Source: Candidatus Thorarchaeota archaeon
GTDB taxonomy: Archaea; Asgardarchaeota; Thorarchaeia; Thorarchaeales; Thorarchaeaceae
DNA: 64,000 nt
Direction: 5' to 3'
Assembly: GCA_003345555.1 (NCBI GenBank)
Contig: PRDJ01000001.1
Location: 39,528-103,527 of the forward strand
Made by a program: the position numbers and the translations under genes. The notes beneath the pieces were generated by a model, which searched no databases, was not told the origin of the DNA, and saw nothing but the letters and a program-made list of their open reading frames with translations. Below are positions 18,382 to 27,770 of this stretch, one piece after another (position 1 is the stretch's first letter; every line of letters starts with the position of its first letter).

Positions 18382-19317
18382 ATGACGACTATGGAGGCTA
18401 CTGTAGAAACATTCTGTGAGGACCGGATTGTCAGTGGCAAGAAGCTGGCTGCACATATTGAGGCGGAAATCATGCGGGAGATTGCTCGTCTTACAGAGAT
18501 GAATGAGATACCGCCGAAACTTGTCACGGTTCAGGTCGGTGAGGACCCGGGCTCCACAATGTACGTCCGTATGAAACACAAGGCTTGCCAAAGAGTTGGT
18601 ATTGCCTCGGGGCAGTTCAACCTCCCCGAGAACATTACAGAGGAAGAGCTAATCGAGGTGATACGCACCCTGAACCGCGATGCTACAGTTCATGGCATAC
18701 TTGTCCAACTTCCTCTGCCCAAGCATATCAATGAAGAACGAATTATCAGCACAATCGAGCCTACGAAGGATGTCGACGGTTTCTCTCCAACCAACATCTA
18801 CCGACTCTTCTATGGCAGCGAGCTGCTCGGTGCTGCAACTCCCCAAGGCATCGTGACGATTCTCGATCATCTCTGCAGTCGACTGCAAGGAAAACATGCT
18901 GTCGTAGTTAACAGGTCGACAATCGTTGGGAAGCCTTTGATTCTAATGTTGCTGAACCGGGACCTCACAGTTACGGTCTGCCATTCCAAGACGGTAGATC
19001 TCCCCTCGTTCACAAGGCAGGCTGATATCCTCATAACCGCTATTGGTCGTCGCAAATCGAAGGAAGACCCGTACTTCATCACCGCTGACATGGTCAAGCA
19101 AGGGGCGATTGTGATTGATGTAGCTACTCCGAACGGCGATTGTGATCTCGAAGGCATGAAAGATAAGGTGGCATTCATAACGCCGGTTCCGGGAGGAGTA
19201 GGTCCCATGACCATCACTATGCTGCTAAAGAACGTTCTCTCGGCCTACGCATTCGAAAGGGCAGCGACGAATGTCTTGACAAGTGATGCAATCGACTTGG
19301 GAACATACGCCAGTTGA
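18382..19317 (+). CDS. folD: Methylenetetrahydrofolate dehydrogenase/methenyl-THF cyclohydrolase
   Basis: VQVGEDPGSTMYVRMKHKAC, GILVQLPLPKHI, PTKDVDGFSPTN, TPVPGGVGPMTITMLLKN. Confidence 0.95.
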   Translation: MTTMEATVETFCEDRIVSGKKLAAHIEAEIMREIARLTEMNEIPPKLVTVQVGEDPGSTMYVRMKHKACQRVGIASGQFNLPENITEEELIEVIRTLNRDATVHGILVQLPLPKHINEERIISTIEPTKDVDGFSPTNIYRLFYGSELLGAATPQGIVTILDHLCSRLQGKHAVVVNRSTIVGKPLILMLLNRDLTVTVCHSKTVDLPSFTRQADILITAIGRRKSKEDPYFITADMVKQGAIVIDVATPNGDCDLEGMKDKVAFITPVPGGVGPMTITMLLKNVLSAYAFERAATNVLTSDAIDLGTYAS

Positions 19318-19390
19318 GTCTCCGGGACAGCATGGTAGCCTGCCCAAACCTTTTTTGCCGGTTTCCCCAGCGTCCCCATCGGTGACAAGC

Positions 19391-20965
19391 GTGAAGATAG
19401 TAGAATGCGTGCCAAACTTCAGCGAAGGCCGACGAAAGGAGGTCATCGATGCTCTGGCTGAGGCGATGCGCAGTGTCGAAGGCGTGAAGCTTCTGGATGT
19501 TGAGTACGATCAGGACCATAATCGGTCTGTATTCACTCTCATAGGGGAGCCGCAGAAAGTCAAGGAAGCGGTCTTGAAAGCCTCTCAGCTTGCTGTTCAG
19601 AAGATTGATCTCAACAAGCACAAGGGCGCTCATCCAAGGATGGGAGCAGTCGATGTTGTGCCCTTCATACCACTTCACGGAGTCACAATTGGAGAGTGTA
19701 TTGAGCTTTCTAAGGAATTCGCTCAGGAGTTCTCGAAGGCCTGCAATGTACCGGTATACTTGTATGCAAAGTCTGCGACGCGACCGGACCGTGTTGATTT
19801 GCCTAATGTCAGAGAGGGCGAGTTCGAGGGGCTAAGGAAGCTAATCGGCACGGATCCGACCAAAGATCCGGACTATGGGCCAAAGAAGATTCACCCGACG
19901 GCGGGCTGTACCGCGTCAGGCGCTCGCAACTTCCTGATTGCATTTAATGCCAACTTGAACACGACAGATTTGAGAGTCGCCAAAGCCTGCGCAGACGCAG
20001 TGAAGGCAAGTGCGGGCGGGTTCGTCTACGTTCAAGCGATGGGCCTTGACTTGCCCAAGAAGGGCATGACCCAGATTTCAATGAACCTAACAAATCCTAG
20101 ACTCACGAAAATGCATCAAGCTCTGGAAGTAGTGCGCATGGAGGCACGCCGTCATGGTGCCGCAGTTGTCGAAACCGAAATTGTTGGCATGGTGCCGTTG
20201 TTTGCACTTATTGACGCGCTTAGGTACTATTTCCAGGTCGAGAAGCTCGAGGAATCAATGATTCTCGATCTCTACTACTTGGCCGGCGCACAGGAACCGA
20301 CCAAGAAGACCTTCACAGAGATGTCGCTGATCGAATTCGGTGATGAGGTCAGACGCGCAAGTGCCACTCCGGGCGGAGGAAGCGTTGCAGCCGTCATGGG
20401 ATCCTATGGTGCGGGTCTTGTATGTATGGTAAGTGGCCTCTCACTTTCGGGCCGCAAGTTCGCTGCTGTCCACGAAGAGATGATTGAACTGAGGCATGCA
20501 GCAGAAACAGAGCGTGGCATTCTGATGGATCTCGTGGAGAAGGATTCTGCCGCATTCGAGGATGTTCTGTCTGCCTTTAGACTGCCCGAAACCACGGATG
20601 TCGAGAAGAGAACAAAGGCCGACAAGGTTGAGGCGGCAACAAAGCACGCATCCGAAATCCCGTTGCAGACAATGCAGCACTCGTTCAAAGCTCTCGAACG
20701 TGCGAAGGTGGTTGCCGAAAAGGGCAATGCAAATGCAATTACTGACGCCGGCGTTGCGGCTATTGCTCTCTTTGGAGCCATAGAAGGCGCAGCGCTTAAT
20801 GTGCGCATTAATCTTGGAAACATACATGACAAGCCGTTCATGAAGAGAATGAGCGATGAAGTTGACAGGCTGACATCAGGTGGTCAAGAGCTCAAGGATG
20901 AGATACTGACAACAGTGAATGCTCGAATGAGAGAACTATCAGGTCAGCAAGGCGGAGCTACTTGA
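19391..20965 (+). CDS. Bifunctional glutamate formimidoyltransferase / formimidoyl-THF cyclodeaminase (fused)
   Basis: VKIVECVPNFSEGRRKEVIDAL at N-terminus; C-terminal FGDEVRRASATPGGGSVAAVMGSYGAGL cyclodeaminase motif. GTG start at 19391 preferred over 19283, which overlaps folD. Confidence 0.9.
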   Translation: MKIVECVPNFSEGRRKEVIDALAEAMRSVEGVKLLDVEYDQDHNRSVFTLIGEPQKVKEAVLKASQLAVQKIDLNKHKGAHPRMGAVDVVPFIPLHGVTIGECIELSKEFAQEFSKACNVPVYLYAKSATRPDRVDLPNVREGEFEGLRKLIGTDPTKDPDYGPKKIHPTAGCTASGARNFLIAFNANLNTTDLRVAKACADAVKASAGGFVYVQAMGLDLPKKGMTQISMNLTNPRLTKMHQALEVVRMEARRHGAAVVETEIVGMVPLFALIDALRYYFQVEKLEESMILDLYYLAGAQEPTKKTFTEMSLIEFGDEVRRASATPGGGSVAAVMGSYGAGLVCMVSGLSLSGRKFAAVHEEMIELRHAAETERGILMDLVEKDSAAFEDVLSAFRLPETTDVEKRTKADKVEAATKHASEIPLQTMQHSFKALERAKVVAEKGNANAITDAGVAAIALFGAIEGAALNVRINLGNIHDKPFMKRMSDEVDRLTSGGQELKDEILTTVNARMRELSGQQGGAT

Positions 20966-22142
20966 CAGCTGTCAACTTGGCACCCTGACCAATCCTTGTC
21001 AGATAGGGTATTCCACCAACCTTCCTGATAGCCTCGGCCACTTCCTTCTCATGACCGGGTGCATACGCAAGCATGGTCCCTCCCCCGCCACTTCCGTTTA
21101 TCTTGCACCCAAGCGCACCGGCTGCCTTGGCCGCCGAGATGAGCTCCTCGATTCTGGCTGTTGATCGATGAAGCCCATCCCTTAGCAGGACATGGTGTTC
21201 ATTCAGCATTGAGCCAACTATGCGAGGGTCCGGTTTCTTGGAACTCAGCACCTTGAGTGCTCGCGCAGTGAGATCCCTGTTGCGTATTGTCGTGAGAGTC
21301 ATCAATCGACAATCTAAGGGCAACGTGTCTATGTGCTTAGATACCAGCTTAAGTGGAGTCTCTCTCTGATTGAATCCCGGTATAGCCTTCGACAGTCGCC
21401 TATAGCCATCTTCGACCGTCGCCCTGATTGTAGTGAGGTCACCCACGGTGTCCTTCTTCTTTTCTTGCGAATCTCCAATTACCAACCCATCGAGGCTTGC
21501 TGCGATTCTTGTGAGCTTGTTCTGTCTGCCGCAGTCAACGTGGATTAATCCCCCGTACGCCGAGGCGAAATGGTCCATCATACCCCCGCTCTCCCCAAAC
21601 TCGCGAACCTCGGCTTGGAATGCAAGATTGGCTAGTCTCTCTGGGTCCAAGTCTTCTCCTGCCAGATGAGCGGCGGTCATCACCGACGCGACCGTGAGCG
21701 CTGATGAACTTGATAGCCCTCCGGCTATCGGGATGTTCCCAGCTATGGCGAGCTCAGCACCCGTCCTTGGAATGAGCCCTTGTCGCGCGACCACGTTGAA
21801 GGCGCTCCTGAGGTAGTCACGACGTTGCCGATACGACAGATTCTCACCGATTCGGAATGAGTCCGCTTGTTTGAGGTCACTATAGAGTACCCTAATCTCT
21901 GAACCCTCTCCCGGTTTTCCCGAAATGGTAATGCATCGATCTATAGCACCCGGAATCACGGGAAGTCCAATGTAGTCGCTATGCTCTCCGAACAAACACA
22001 CCCGTCCGGGTGCCGTAACAAGGAAAGGTTGAGCTGCTATCATTGCTTTCAACCCAATCTTTGACATCAATGTGTCTTTTGGTAATCGCCTTGAAACCAT
22101 GGTCTCATTCTTGATTAGCGCTACTTGGTGCGCGGTAGGCAT
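20958..22142 (-). CDS. GHMP-family sugar kinase (galactokinase-like)
   Basis: APGRVCLFGEHSDYIGLPVI, PIAGGLSSSSALTVA, KINGSGGGGTMLAY. Confidence 0.85.
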   Translation of the reverse strand: MPTAHQVALIKNETMVSRRLPKDTLMSKIGLKAMIAAQPFLVTAPGRVCLFGEHSDYIGLPVIPGAIDRCITISGKPGEGSEIRVLYSDLKQADSFRIGENLSYRQRRDYLRSAFNVVARQGLIPRTGAELAIAGNIPIAGGLSSSSALTVASVMTAAHLAGEDLDPERLANLAFQAEVREFGESGGMMDHFASAYGGLIHVDCGRQNKLTRIAASLDGLVIGDSQEKKKDTVGDLTTIRATVEDGYRRLSKAIPGFNQRETPLKLVSKHIDTLPLDCRLMTLTTIRNRDLTARALKVLSSKKPDPRIVGSMLNEHHVLLRDGLHRSTARIEELISAAKAAGALGCKINGSGGGGTMLAYAPGHEKEVAEAIRKVGGIPYLTRIGQGAKLTAVK

Positions 22143-22149
22143 GGTCTGC

Positions 22150-23307
22150 CTACTTCGGACCTAGTGCCAGCCTAATTGCTGTTTCAAAATCCTCTGGGGT
22201 TACCCCTGGAGAATCGATTCTGATGTCCGCGTAAGTCTTCCTTAATCGGTCGATGATATCGTCGCCAGTCGTTTTGGCTCCCAGTAACGCATGTTCAATA
22301 GCTGCAATCGAATCAGAAGGCACAAGGAAGAAATCTCCGCTCACGACTATGTCTCGAATCGTGTCTTCGGTTTCCTCGACTGTAACTCTAATCAGTCCTC
22401 CGGGTGCCTTGTGGTTTGCAGTCCCGACTGTGGATGTAGCCGATATCTTCACAGTCCTTGCATCATGTAATACTCTATCGCCATGCCAGTGTAGCCACTC
22501 GTCAGAGACATACTTGGATCGGAGCTTGGCCATCCGTTTCTTCTCCCATGCTGACAGACTACCCCTATTCAGGTCAATGTCAAGAGTTGTCTCGTAGAGG
22601 CGCAAGAGGTCTTCCTTTACTCTGTTCCTGTCAGGCAGACTGCCTTTTTCAAGGAGAATTGTCGTAAGTCGCTCTTTGAGGCTCTTAGCTACTTTGTCCC
22701 GGAACTTCTCGTCGGGAACCTTTAGAACCTTGACCATCATATCGAAGTTGAAGACGAAAATCATGTTGCCCGTTAGGATTCTCGCGTCACCGACATCTCC
22801 CGCTCCATTACCGGAGATTTTCTTACCGCCAACTTGAATATCATTAACGGGCTTGTATTCCGCGTCAATGCCCAAGTTCCTGTAGGCTTGCACAGGCGCC
22901 TCAAGGAACTTCTGATAGTACGCGTCGATACTCCTTGGAGTCGTCGGACTGTCTATCCTGCCAATCACCTGATAGAACATCTGTCCATCATCGAGGTAGA
23001 CGCCTCCTCCTCCAATCACTCTGCGTGTAACGATAATCTTGTTTGAGCGGCAGAAGGCGAGGTCCAAGTCCTTGTCCGCCTCTTGAAAGTAACCCAAACA
23101 AACCAGAGGCTTCGCAGGCCAACATATGATGAGCGTATTATCCGCTTTCTTCTCAGTAATTGCCTGAGCGACCACATCATATATGATCTGGCTGTCCAAG
23201 GGGTCTACCGGACCAAGGTCCAGTAGTCTCCATTCCTCAAGGGTCATATGTCGTGCTGAAGAACGGTGGCTAATAATCCCAACGTCCGAGGAATCTCGTT
23301 CTTTCAT
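22150..23307 (-). CDS. Lipoate-protein ligase A family protein (two domains)
   Basis: VCLGYFQEADKDLDLAFCRSNKIIVTRRVIGGGGVYLDDGQ and GGKKISGNGAGDVGDARILTGNMIF; C-terminal LplA-C-like region. Confidence 0.85.
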   Translation of the reverse strand: MKERDSSDVGIISHRSSARHMTLEEWRLLDLGPVDPLDSQIIYDVVAQAITEKKADNTLIICWPAKPLVCLGYFQEADKDLDLAFCRSNKIIVTRRVIGGGGVYLDDGQMFYQVIGRIDSPTTPRSIDAYYQKFLEAPVQAYRNLGIDAEYKPVNDIQVGGKKISGNGAGDVGDARILTGNMIFVFNFDMMVKVLKVPDEKFRDKVAKSLKERLTTILLEKGSLPDRNRVKEDLLRLYETTLDIDLNRGSLSAWEKKRMAKLRSKYVSDEWLHWHGDRVLHDARTVKISATSTVGTANHKAPGGLIRVTVEETEDTIRDIVVSGDFFLVPSDSIAAIEHALLGAKTTGDDIIDRLRKTYADIRIDSPGVTPEDFETAIRLALGPK

Positions 23308-23351
23308 GCTAACACCTAAAAGCTGTCACCGATTAGTCAACCTCGATTGAG

Positions 23352-24125
23352 ATGATTGAGTCGCTGGGTCTGACCAAGACGTTTAGTGAATTCACAGCTG
23401 TGAAGGATCTGTCATTCAAGGTTGAACCGGGGGAAATCTACGGGCTTCTTGGCCCGAATGGCTCGGGAAAATCCACGACGATGAAGATGCTTCTTGGCTT
23501 GTTGAGACCGACATCCGGGACAGCGCGAATAGCGGGGCACGATATCATCAATGACGTAGTGGCTGCGAAGCGTGTGATGGGCTACGTTCCGGAAGAACCT
23601 GTCTTGCCAGAGCGGCTGACCGGCTGGGAATTCATCAACTATGTTGCCGATATTTGGCGCATGCCCCGTGGTTCTCAACGCCAGCAGGACATAGAGGAAT
23701 TGCTCACTCTGCTGGACATATCGGATGCGAGCAACGACCTGATAGAGACGTATTCTAAGGGTATGTCACGCAAGATTAGCCTCGTAGCGGCATTGGTTCA
23801 TCGACCCAAGATCCTCATTCTTGACGAAGTTCAAGCTGGAATTGACCCGAGAGGTGCCGCGACAATAAAGGAGATTCTAAACGGACTTCGCTCTAAAGGG
23901 GCCACCATACTGATGAGCACACACATACTTGAGATTGCTGAGGAACTGTGTGTCCGCATCGGCATAATCAAGGATGGAAGCATGATTGCCGAGGGAACGA
24001 TGGACGAACTGAGGATGATGGCCGAGGGTCAGAGGAACTTAGAAGAGATATTCCTAGCCCTAACGGGCGGACCCGATATGCAGCGGATTGCCCAGTATCT
24101 TAGAGGATCCGGTGAGTCGAGTTGA
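23352..24125 (+). CDS. ABC transporter ATP-binding protein
   Basis: GPNGSGKSTTMKMLLG, Walker B ILILDEVQAGIDP. Confidence 0.95.
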   Translation: MIESLGLTKTFSEFTAVKDLSFKVEPGEIYGLLGPNGSGKSTTMKMLLGLLRPTSGTARIAGHDIINDVVAAKRVMGYVPEEPVLPERLTGWEFINYVADIWRMPRGSQRQQDIEELLTLLDISDASNDLIETYSKGMSRKISLVAALVHRPKILILDEVQAGIDPRGAATIKEILNGLRSKGATILMSTHILEIAEELCVRIGIIKDGSMIAEGTMDELRMMAEGQRNLEEIFLALTGGPDMQRIAQYLRGSGESS

Positions 24126-25831
24126 CCTCAGATGTCCTGACTCTCTTGAAATTGGACCTGAGACAGAGCTTTCGTCCCTCGTCAGTCAAGGGTAAGCGCA
24201 GTGAGAAGAGAAGTTCGTTCCGACGTCTGATTCCCCTTGTAGCTCTCGGGTCGTTCGTTATAGGAATCTCGCTAATCATCGTTCTCGTGGGGCCCCGGAT
24301 ATGGTCCTATGTTGAGGGCGCCGTCATCAGCGACCCTGGACTCGGTGCAACGATTTTCAATGCGATTGTTCTGTTTGCTTTCTTGAGTTCGATAATGGTG
24401 TCTGCGACAACGGTGGGAAACAGTGCTAAGATGGAGTACCTGCTCGTAATGCCTGTTTCAATGCGCTCAATATTCTTGGAGAAGACTGTCTTGGTGGTTC
24501 TCTATAATTCCATCCTCTGGCTGACGATAGGAATTCCCATCTTTGTGGGCTTTTCCTTAATCTCGGCAGCGAGGCTCGCTCTCCTTTCTGCCCCCTTGTT
24601 CGTGTTCATGACGCTAATGCTCGTCTCATTAGGTGTGTCGCTGGGCGGTCTAATCGGTCTCATCTTCACACGGTTGCTGGCCGGCAGGCGTGCACTCAAA
24701 CAAGTCGGTTACTTCGTCCTATCAGGAGGAGCAATCATCTTCAGTGCCTACTGGTATTACTCTATCTACTATGGCGACTCGGGTGGACAGGTGTTTGAAT
24801 GGCTAATCAACCTCGCTAGAAGTCTCGGGTTCTCGTCTAACATCACGCCCGGCTATGCCGCCAGTGTTCTCTCGCTTGGCCTTCTTGTCGGCCTGCCGCT
24901 CACCGTTCAGGACATCGTTCTCGCACTCGCTTTTGCATTGAGCTCGTTTGCTCTGCTACGTGCTAACTCGATACTAAGTGAGAGAGCACACTATAGCGGC
25001 TGGTTGGCTGTCGGGTCCAAAAGAAGCTCGAAAAAACTGGTTCCCGTCCTTCACCCGATGTGGGCTCCCAGAGCAATCCCGATAGCGGCTACCAACACAA
25101 CCATTGGCGTATCCATCTGGTACAACATCACTTCTGTGCGACGTGAGGCTCGAGTGCTGTCTCAGTATTTGCTCGGCCCGGTGAGAATAGTAATCTGGAT
25201 TGTGCTGCCGATTTTCGCTGTTGGCGAGCAGTCGCTTGTCTTGACTCCATATCTACTTGCTGTTGCTCTCATTCCATTCGCAATCTCATACGGAGTGTAC
25301 TTTGCTGGATACGAGATTGTATATGAAGGTAAGAACCTCATGAATCTACAACTTGCTGCGGCAAACATGGAGGACTACGTCAAGGGCAAAATCTACAGTG
25401 CCCTGCCTTTCACGCTAGGGGCAACCGTTGTCTTCTCAATCATAATCGCGTTTCTCTCACAGTCAATGCTCATATATTTGCCTGCGATTGCAGCTAGTAG
25501 TCTCTTTGTGACTCTTGCATCTGGTGCTATCGCAGCGAATGCGGCGGCCATAGGAGGTGACTTCAAGGCCGAACGCATGATACTTAGGCAGAGGGGTTCA
25601 GCTGCCCAAATGCCGATAAGGGGCTGGTCCATACTCCGCGCTCAATTCGCACCGATGCTCCTGGGATTTGGCGGAGTGTCCTTGATGCTAGCAGTGGGGT
25701 TCTTCTTCAATCCCCTCTTTACGTACTTAGTGCTTCCAGTGTTCTCGATTGTCTGTCTGCAAATCATGAAAACTTATGCACATGGCGCCGGGGTTAAGTT
25801 GGCTCAAATTGAAGCGACTAAGTACCTTTGA
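24122..25831 (+). CDS. ABC-2-type transporter permease
   Basis: 569-aa polytopic ORF overlapping the ATPase gene by 4 nt. Confidence 0.85.
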   Translation: MTSDVLTLLKLDLRQSFRPSSVKGKRSEKRSSFRRLIPLVALGSFVIGISLIIVLVGPRIWSYVEGAVISDPGLGATIFNAIVLFAFLSSIMVSATTVGNSAKMEYLLVMPVSMRSIFLEKTVLVVLYNSILWLTIGIPIFVGFSLISAARLALLSAPLFVFMTLMLVSLGVSLGGLIGLIFTRLLAGRRALKQVGYFVLSGGAIIFSAYWYYSIYYGDSGGQVFEWLINLARSLGFSSNITPGYAASVLSLGLLVGLPLTVQDIVLALAFALSSFALLRANSILSERAHYSGWLAVGSKRSSKKLVPVLHPMWAPRAIPIAATNTTIGVSIWYNITSVRREARVLSQYLLGPVRIVIWIVLPIFAVGEQSLVLTPYLLAVALIPFAISYGVYFAGYEIVYEGKNLMNLQLAAANMEDYVKGKIYSALPFTLGATVVFSIIIAFLSQSMLIYLPAIAASSLFVTLASGAIAANAAAIGGDFKAERMILRQRGSAAQMPIRGWSILRAQFAPMLLGFGGVSLMLAVGFFFNPLFTYLVLPVFSIVCLQIMKTYAHGAGVKLAQIEATKYL

Positions 25832-25859
25832 AACTCGGGTTCTGCATTTTTGCTGTGGC

Positions 25860-26579
25860 TCAGGGTGAAAGCTTCTTGACGACCTTGCCTTGAGGTACAG
25901 TGATGTCAACATCGAAGTAGAGTCCCATCATTATATTCTCTATTTCGATTGTGCTGAGGTCATCTTGTGGCCCACTGCTAATCTCGATTTCTGCCGAGCC
26001 TGAGCGACCCTTCTTCACGTCGTAAGTCAAGTAAGCTGTTGTGATGGCCGCGACATCTGCACCCAGTCCATCAACGCTCGGTATCATCTTGATGTTGATG
26101 TTCGGCCCGCTGTCGATCCATTGGCCTTCATCTGTGAGTGTGCAAGTGGCCTTGAGCAACGTGTTACGTCCTCTGACCGTGGTCGCCACCAGTTTATCGC
26201 CGCGAAGGTTGAGCGAGATCTTGGCTAGCTTCCGAGGGTATCCCCACATTTCCCGACCAGAGGCAAGAGCAACATCCGTGTCTGCATATGCGTATGGGAA
26301 ATACACGCCTACTTCCTCCTGTTTTGTCTCGGGATTGTCGAACACACACTGGACAAGGACGCTCGATTCCATGAATGTTCCCGATTCTTTGCACGGTTGC
26401 TTGGCAAACATGAGACCGGCGAGCTTCAAGTCTGAAGGCCGCAGCTCTGGCGGTAGCAGTTTCTGAAGGGACTTGTCTGTCGGGTTGAACAATGCCAAGA
26501 ACAGCTTAGACCCAATGTAATGGTAAGGTGATTTGGGGTAAAGCGGACTCAGAAGTGGAGTACTAGATATGCGACTCAT
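25860..26579 (-). CDS. Acetoacetate decarboxylase-like protein
   Basis: SSTPLLSPLYPKSPYHYIGSKLFLALFNPTDKSLQKLLPPEL and SGREMWGYPRKLAKI. Start placed at ATG 26579 (MSRISSTPL); the track's 26762 start overlaps the divergent gene. Confidence 0.85.
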   Translation of the reverse strand: MSRISSTPLLSPLYPKSPYHYIGSKLFLALFNPTDKSLQKLLPPELRPSDLKLAGLMFAKQPCKESGTFMESSVLVQCVFDNPETKQEEVGVYFPYAYADTDVALASGREMWGYPRKLAKISLNLRGDKLVATTVRGRNTLLKATCTLTDEGQWIDSGPNINIKMIPSVDGLGADVAAITTAYLTYDVKKGRSGSAEIEISSGPQDDLSTIEIENIMMGLYFDVDITVPQGKVVKKLSP

Positions 26580-26714
26580 ATTCTCACTGTGAAAATCCTG
26601 TCTAGCGTAGTTATTGAATCTGCCGAGAAATTGGTGCGGCGAACTATTCATTTGGCACGCTGCTCTAGCGAATGACACATCTCCGGACCCGTCGAATTCG
26701 AGGTGGATAGATCT

Positions 26715-27701
26715 ATGGTTGAGCTCGGTTTTGCATGGCATCACTCGAAGCAACCCAAGCATGCAAGAGCAGACTTTGAAGAGATGGTCTCCAACAACTG
26801 CAATTCTGTCTTGGTTGCAGCTTCAGAAGATGATATTGAGTATTGGTATCCCAACCTCGTACAGATCGTCGAACAGGCGAAGGATGTGGGCTTGCGGGTA
26901 TGGTTCAATTTCTGGGCATTCGGAGGAATCTTCGGTGGCGAGCCGCCATCCATTTTCCTTCATGAGAATCACGGCAAGAGACAAATCACTGCAGAGTCAA
27001 GAGAGGCAGTGCCAGCGGCATGCATCAACAGGAAGGAGTTTCAGGACTACTTCTATGAACGCGTTCGAAAGGTAACCAGAGAGATGAAGATCGACGGTGT
27101 ATTCCTTGACGAGCCTCACTACTACCCAATGTTGTCGGAATCGGAATTCACATGCGTATGCGATGCGTGCCAAGCCAAGTATGAGCACGATATGGGGTTG
27201 CCCATGCCTGCAGAATACGATGAGGAAGTACGCACATTCCGCGAGCAGAGCATGTACGAGTTCTTGGTGGCAACGTGCAAAATCATCAAACAATCGAGGA
27301 GTTCCATAGAAACGTGCGTGTGCGTCATTCCGAGTTCGGTAGGTTCGATGGGGATGCCCGATTGGGACAGGCTCGCAGCAATCAAGGAAGTCGACATGTT
27401 CGCCAGCGACCCCTATTTCAGCGTCTTCGGAGAGAATCGGTCTTGGGCCATTGAAATGGCAAAGAAGACAGTTGCCACCGCTAAGCGATATCGAAAGCGT
27501 AGTCAGCTATGGATTCAGATGTTCAGGCTTCCCATGGGCCAAGAGAAAGCAGTCGCTTCTTTGGTTCCTGAGTACGTTCGATTGGGGGTCGACTCTGTTT
27601 TTGGCTGGTGCTACCTTGCCAACAAGGGCACCACAATTGCGAGCGACGAGCCTGACTTGCTCTGGTCGCTCGTGACTGAGGAATACAAGAAGATGAAGTG
27701 A
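26715..27701 (+). CDS. Putative TIM-barrel (glycoside hydrolase-like) protein
   Basis: AKDVGLRVWFNFWAFGG, MKIDGVFLDEPHYY, LGVDSVFGWCYLAN. Start at ATG 26715 (MVELGFAWHHS) preferred. Confidence 0.6.
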   Translation: MVELGFAWHHSKQPKHARADFEEMVSNNCNSVLVAASEDDIEYWYPNLVQIVEQAKDVGLRVWFNFWAFGGIFGGEPPSIFLHENHGKRQITAESREAVPAACINRKEFQDYFYERVRKVTREMKIDGVFLDEPHYYPMLSESEFTCVCDACQAKYEHDMGLPMPAEYDEEVRTFREQSMYEFLVATCKIIKQSRSSIETCVCVIPSSVGSMGMPDWDRLAAIKEVDMFASDPYFSVFGENRSWAIEMAKKTVATAKRYRKRSQLWIQMFRLPMGQEKAVASLVPEYVRLGVDSVFGWCYLANKGTTIASDEPDLLWSLVTEEYKKMK

Positions 27702-27770
27702 GGGCGCGGATCCCTGTTGTGAAGCACACATTGCAGTGTCAAGAATCCGGGCACTCACGAAACAGATGAA

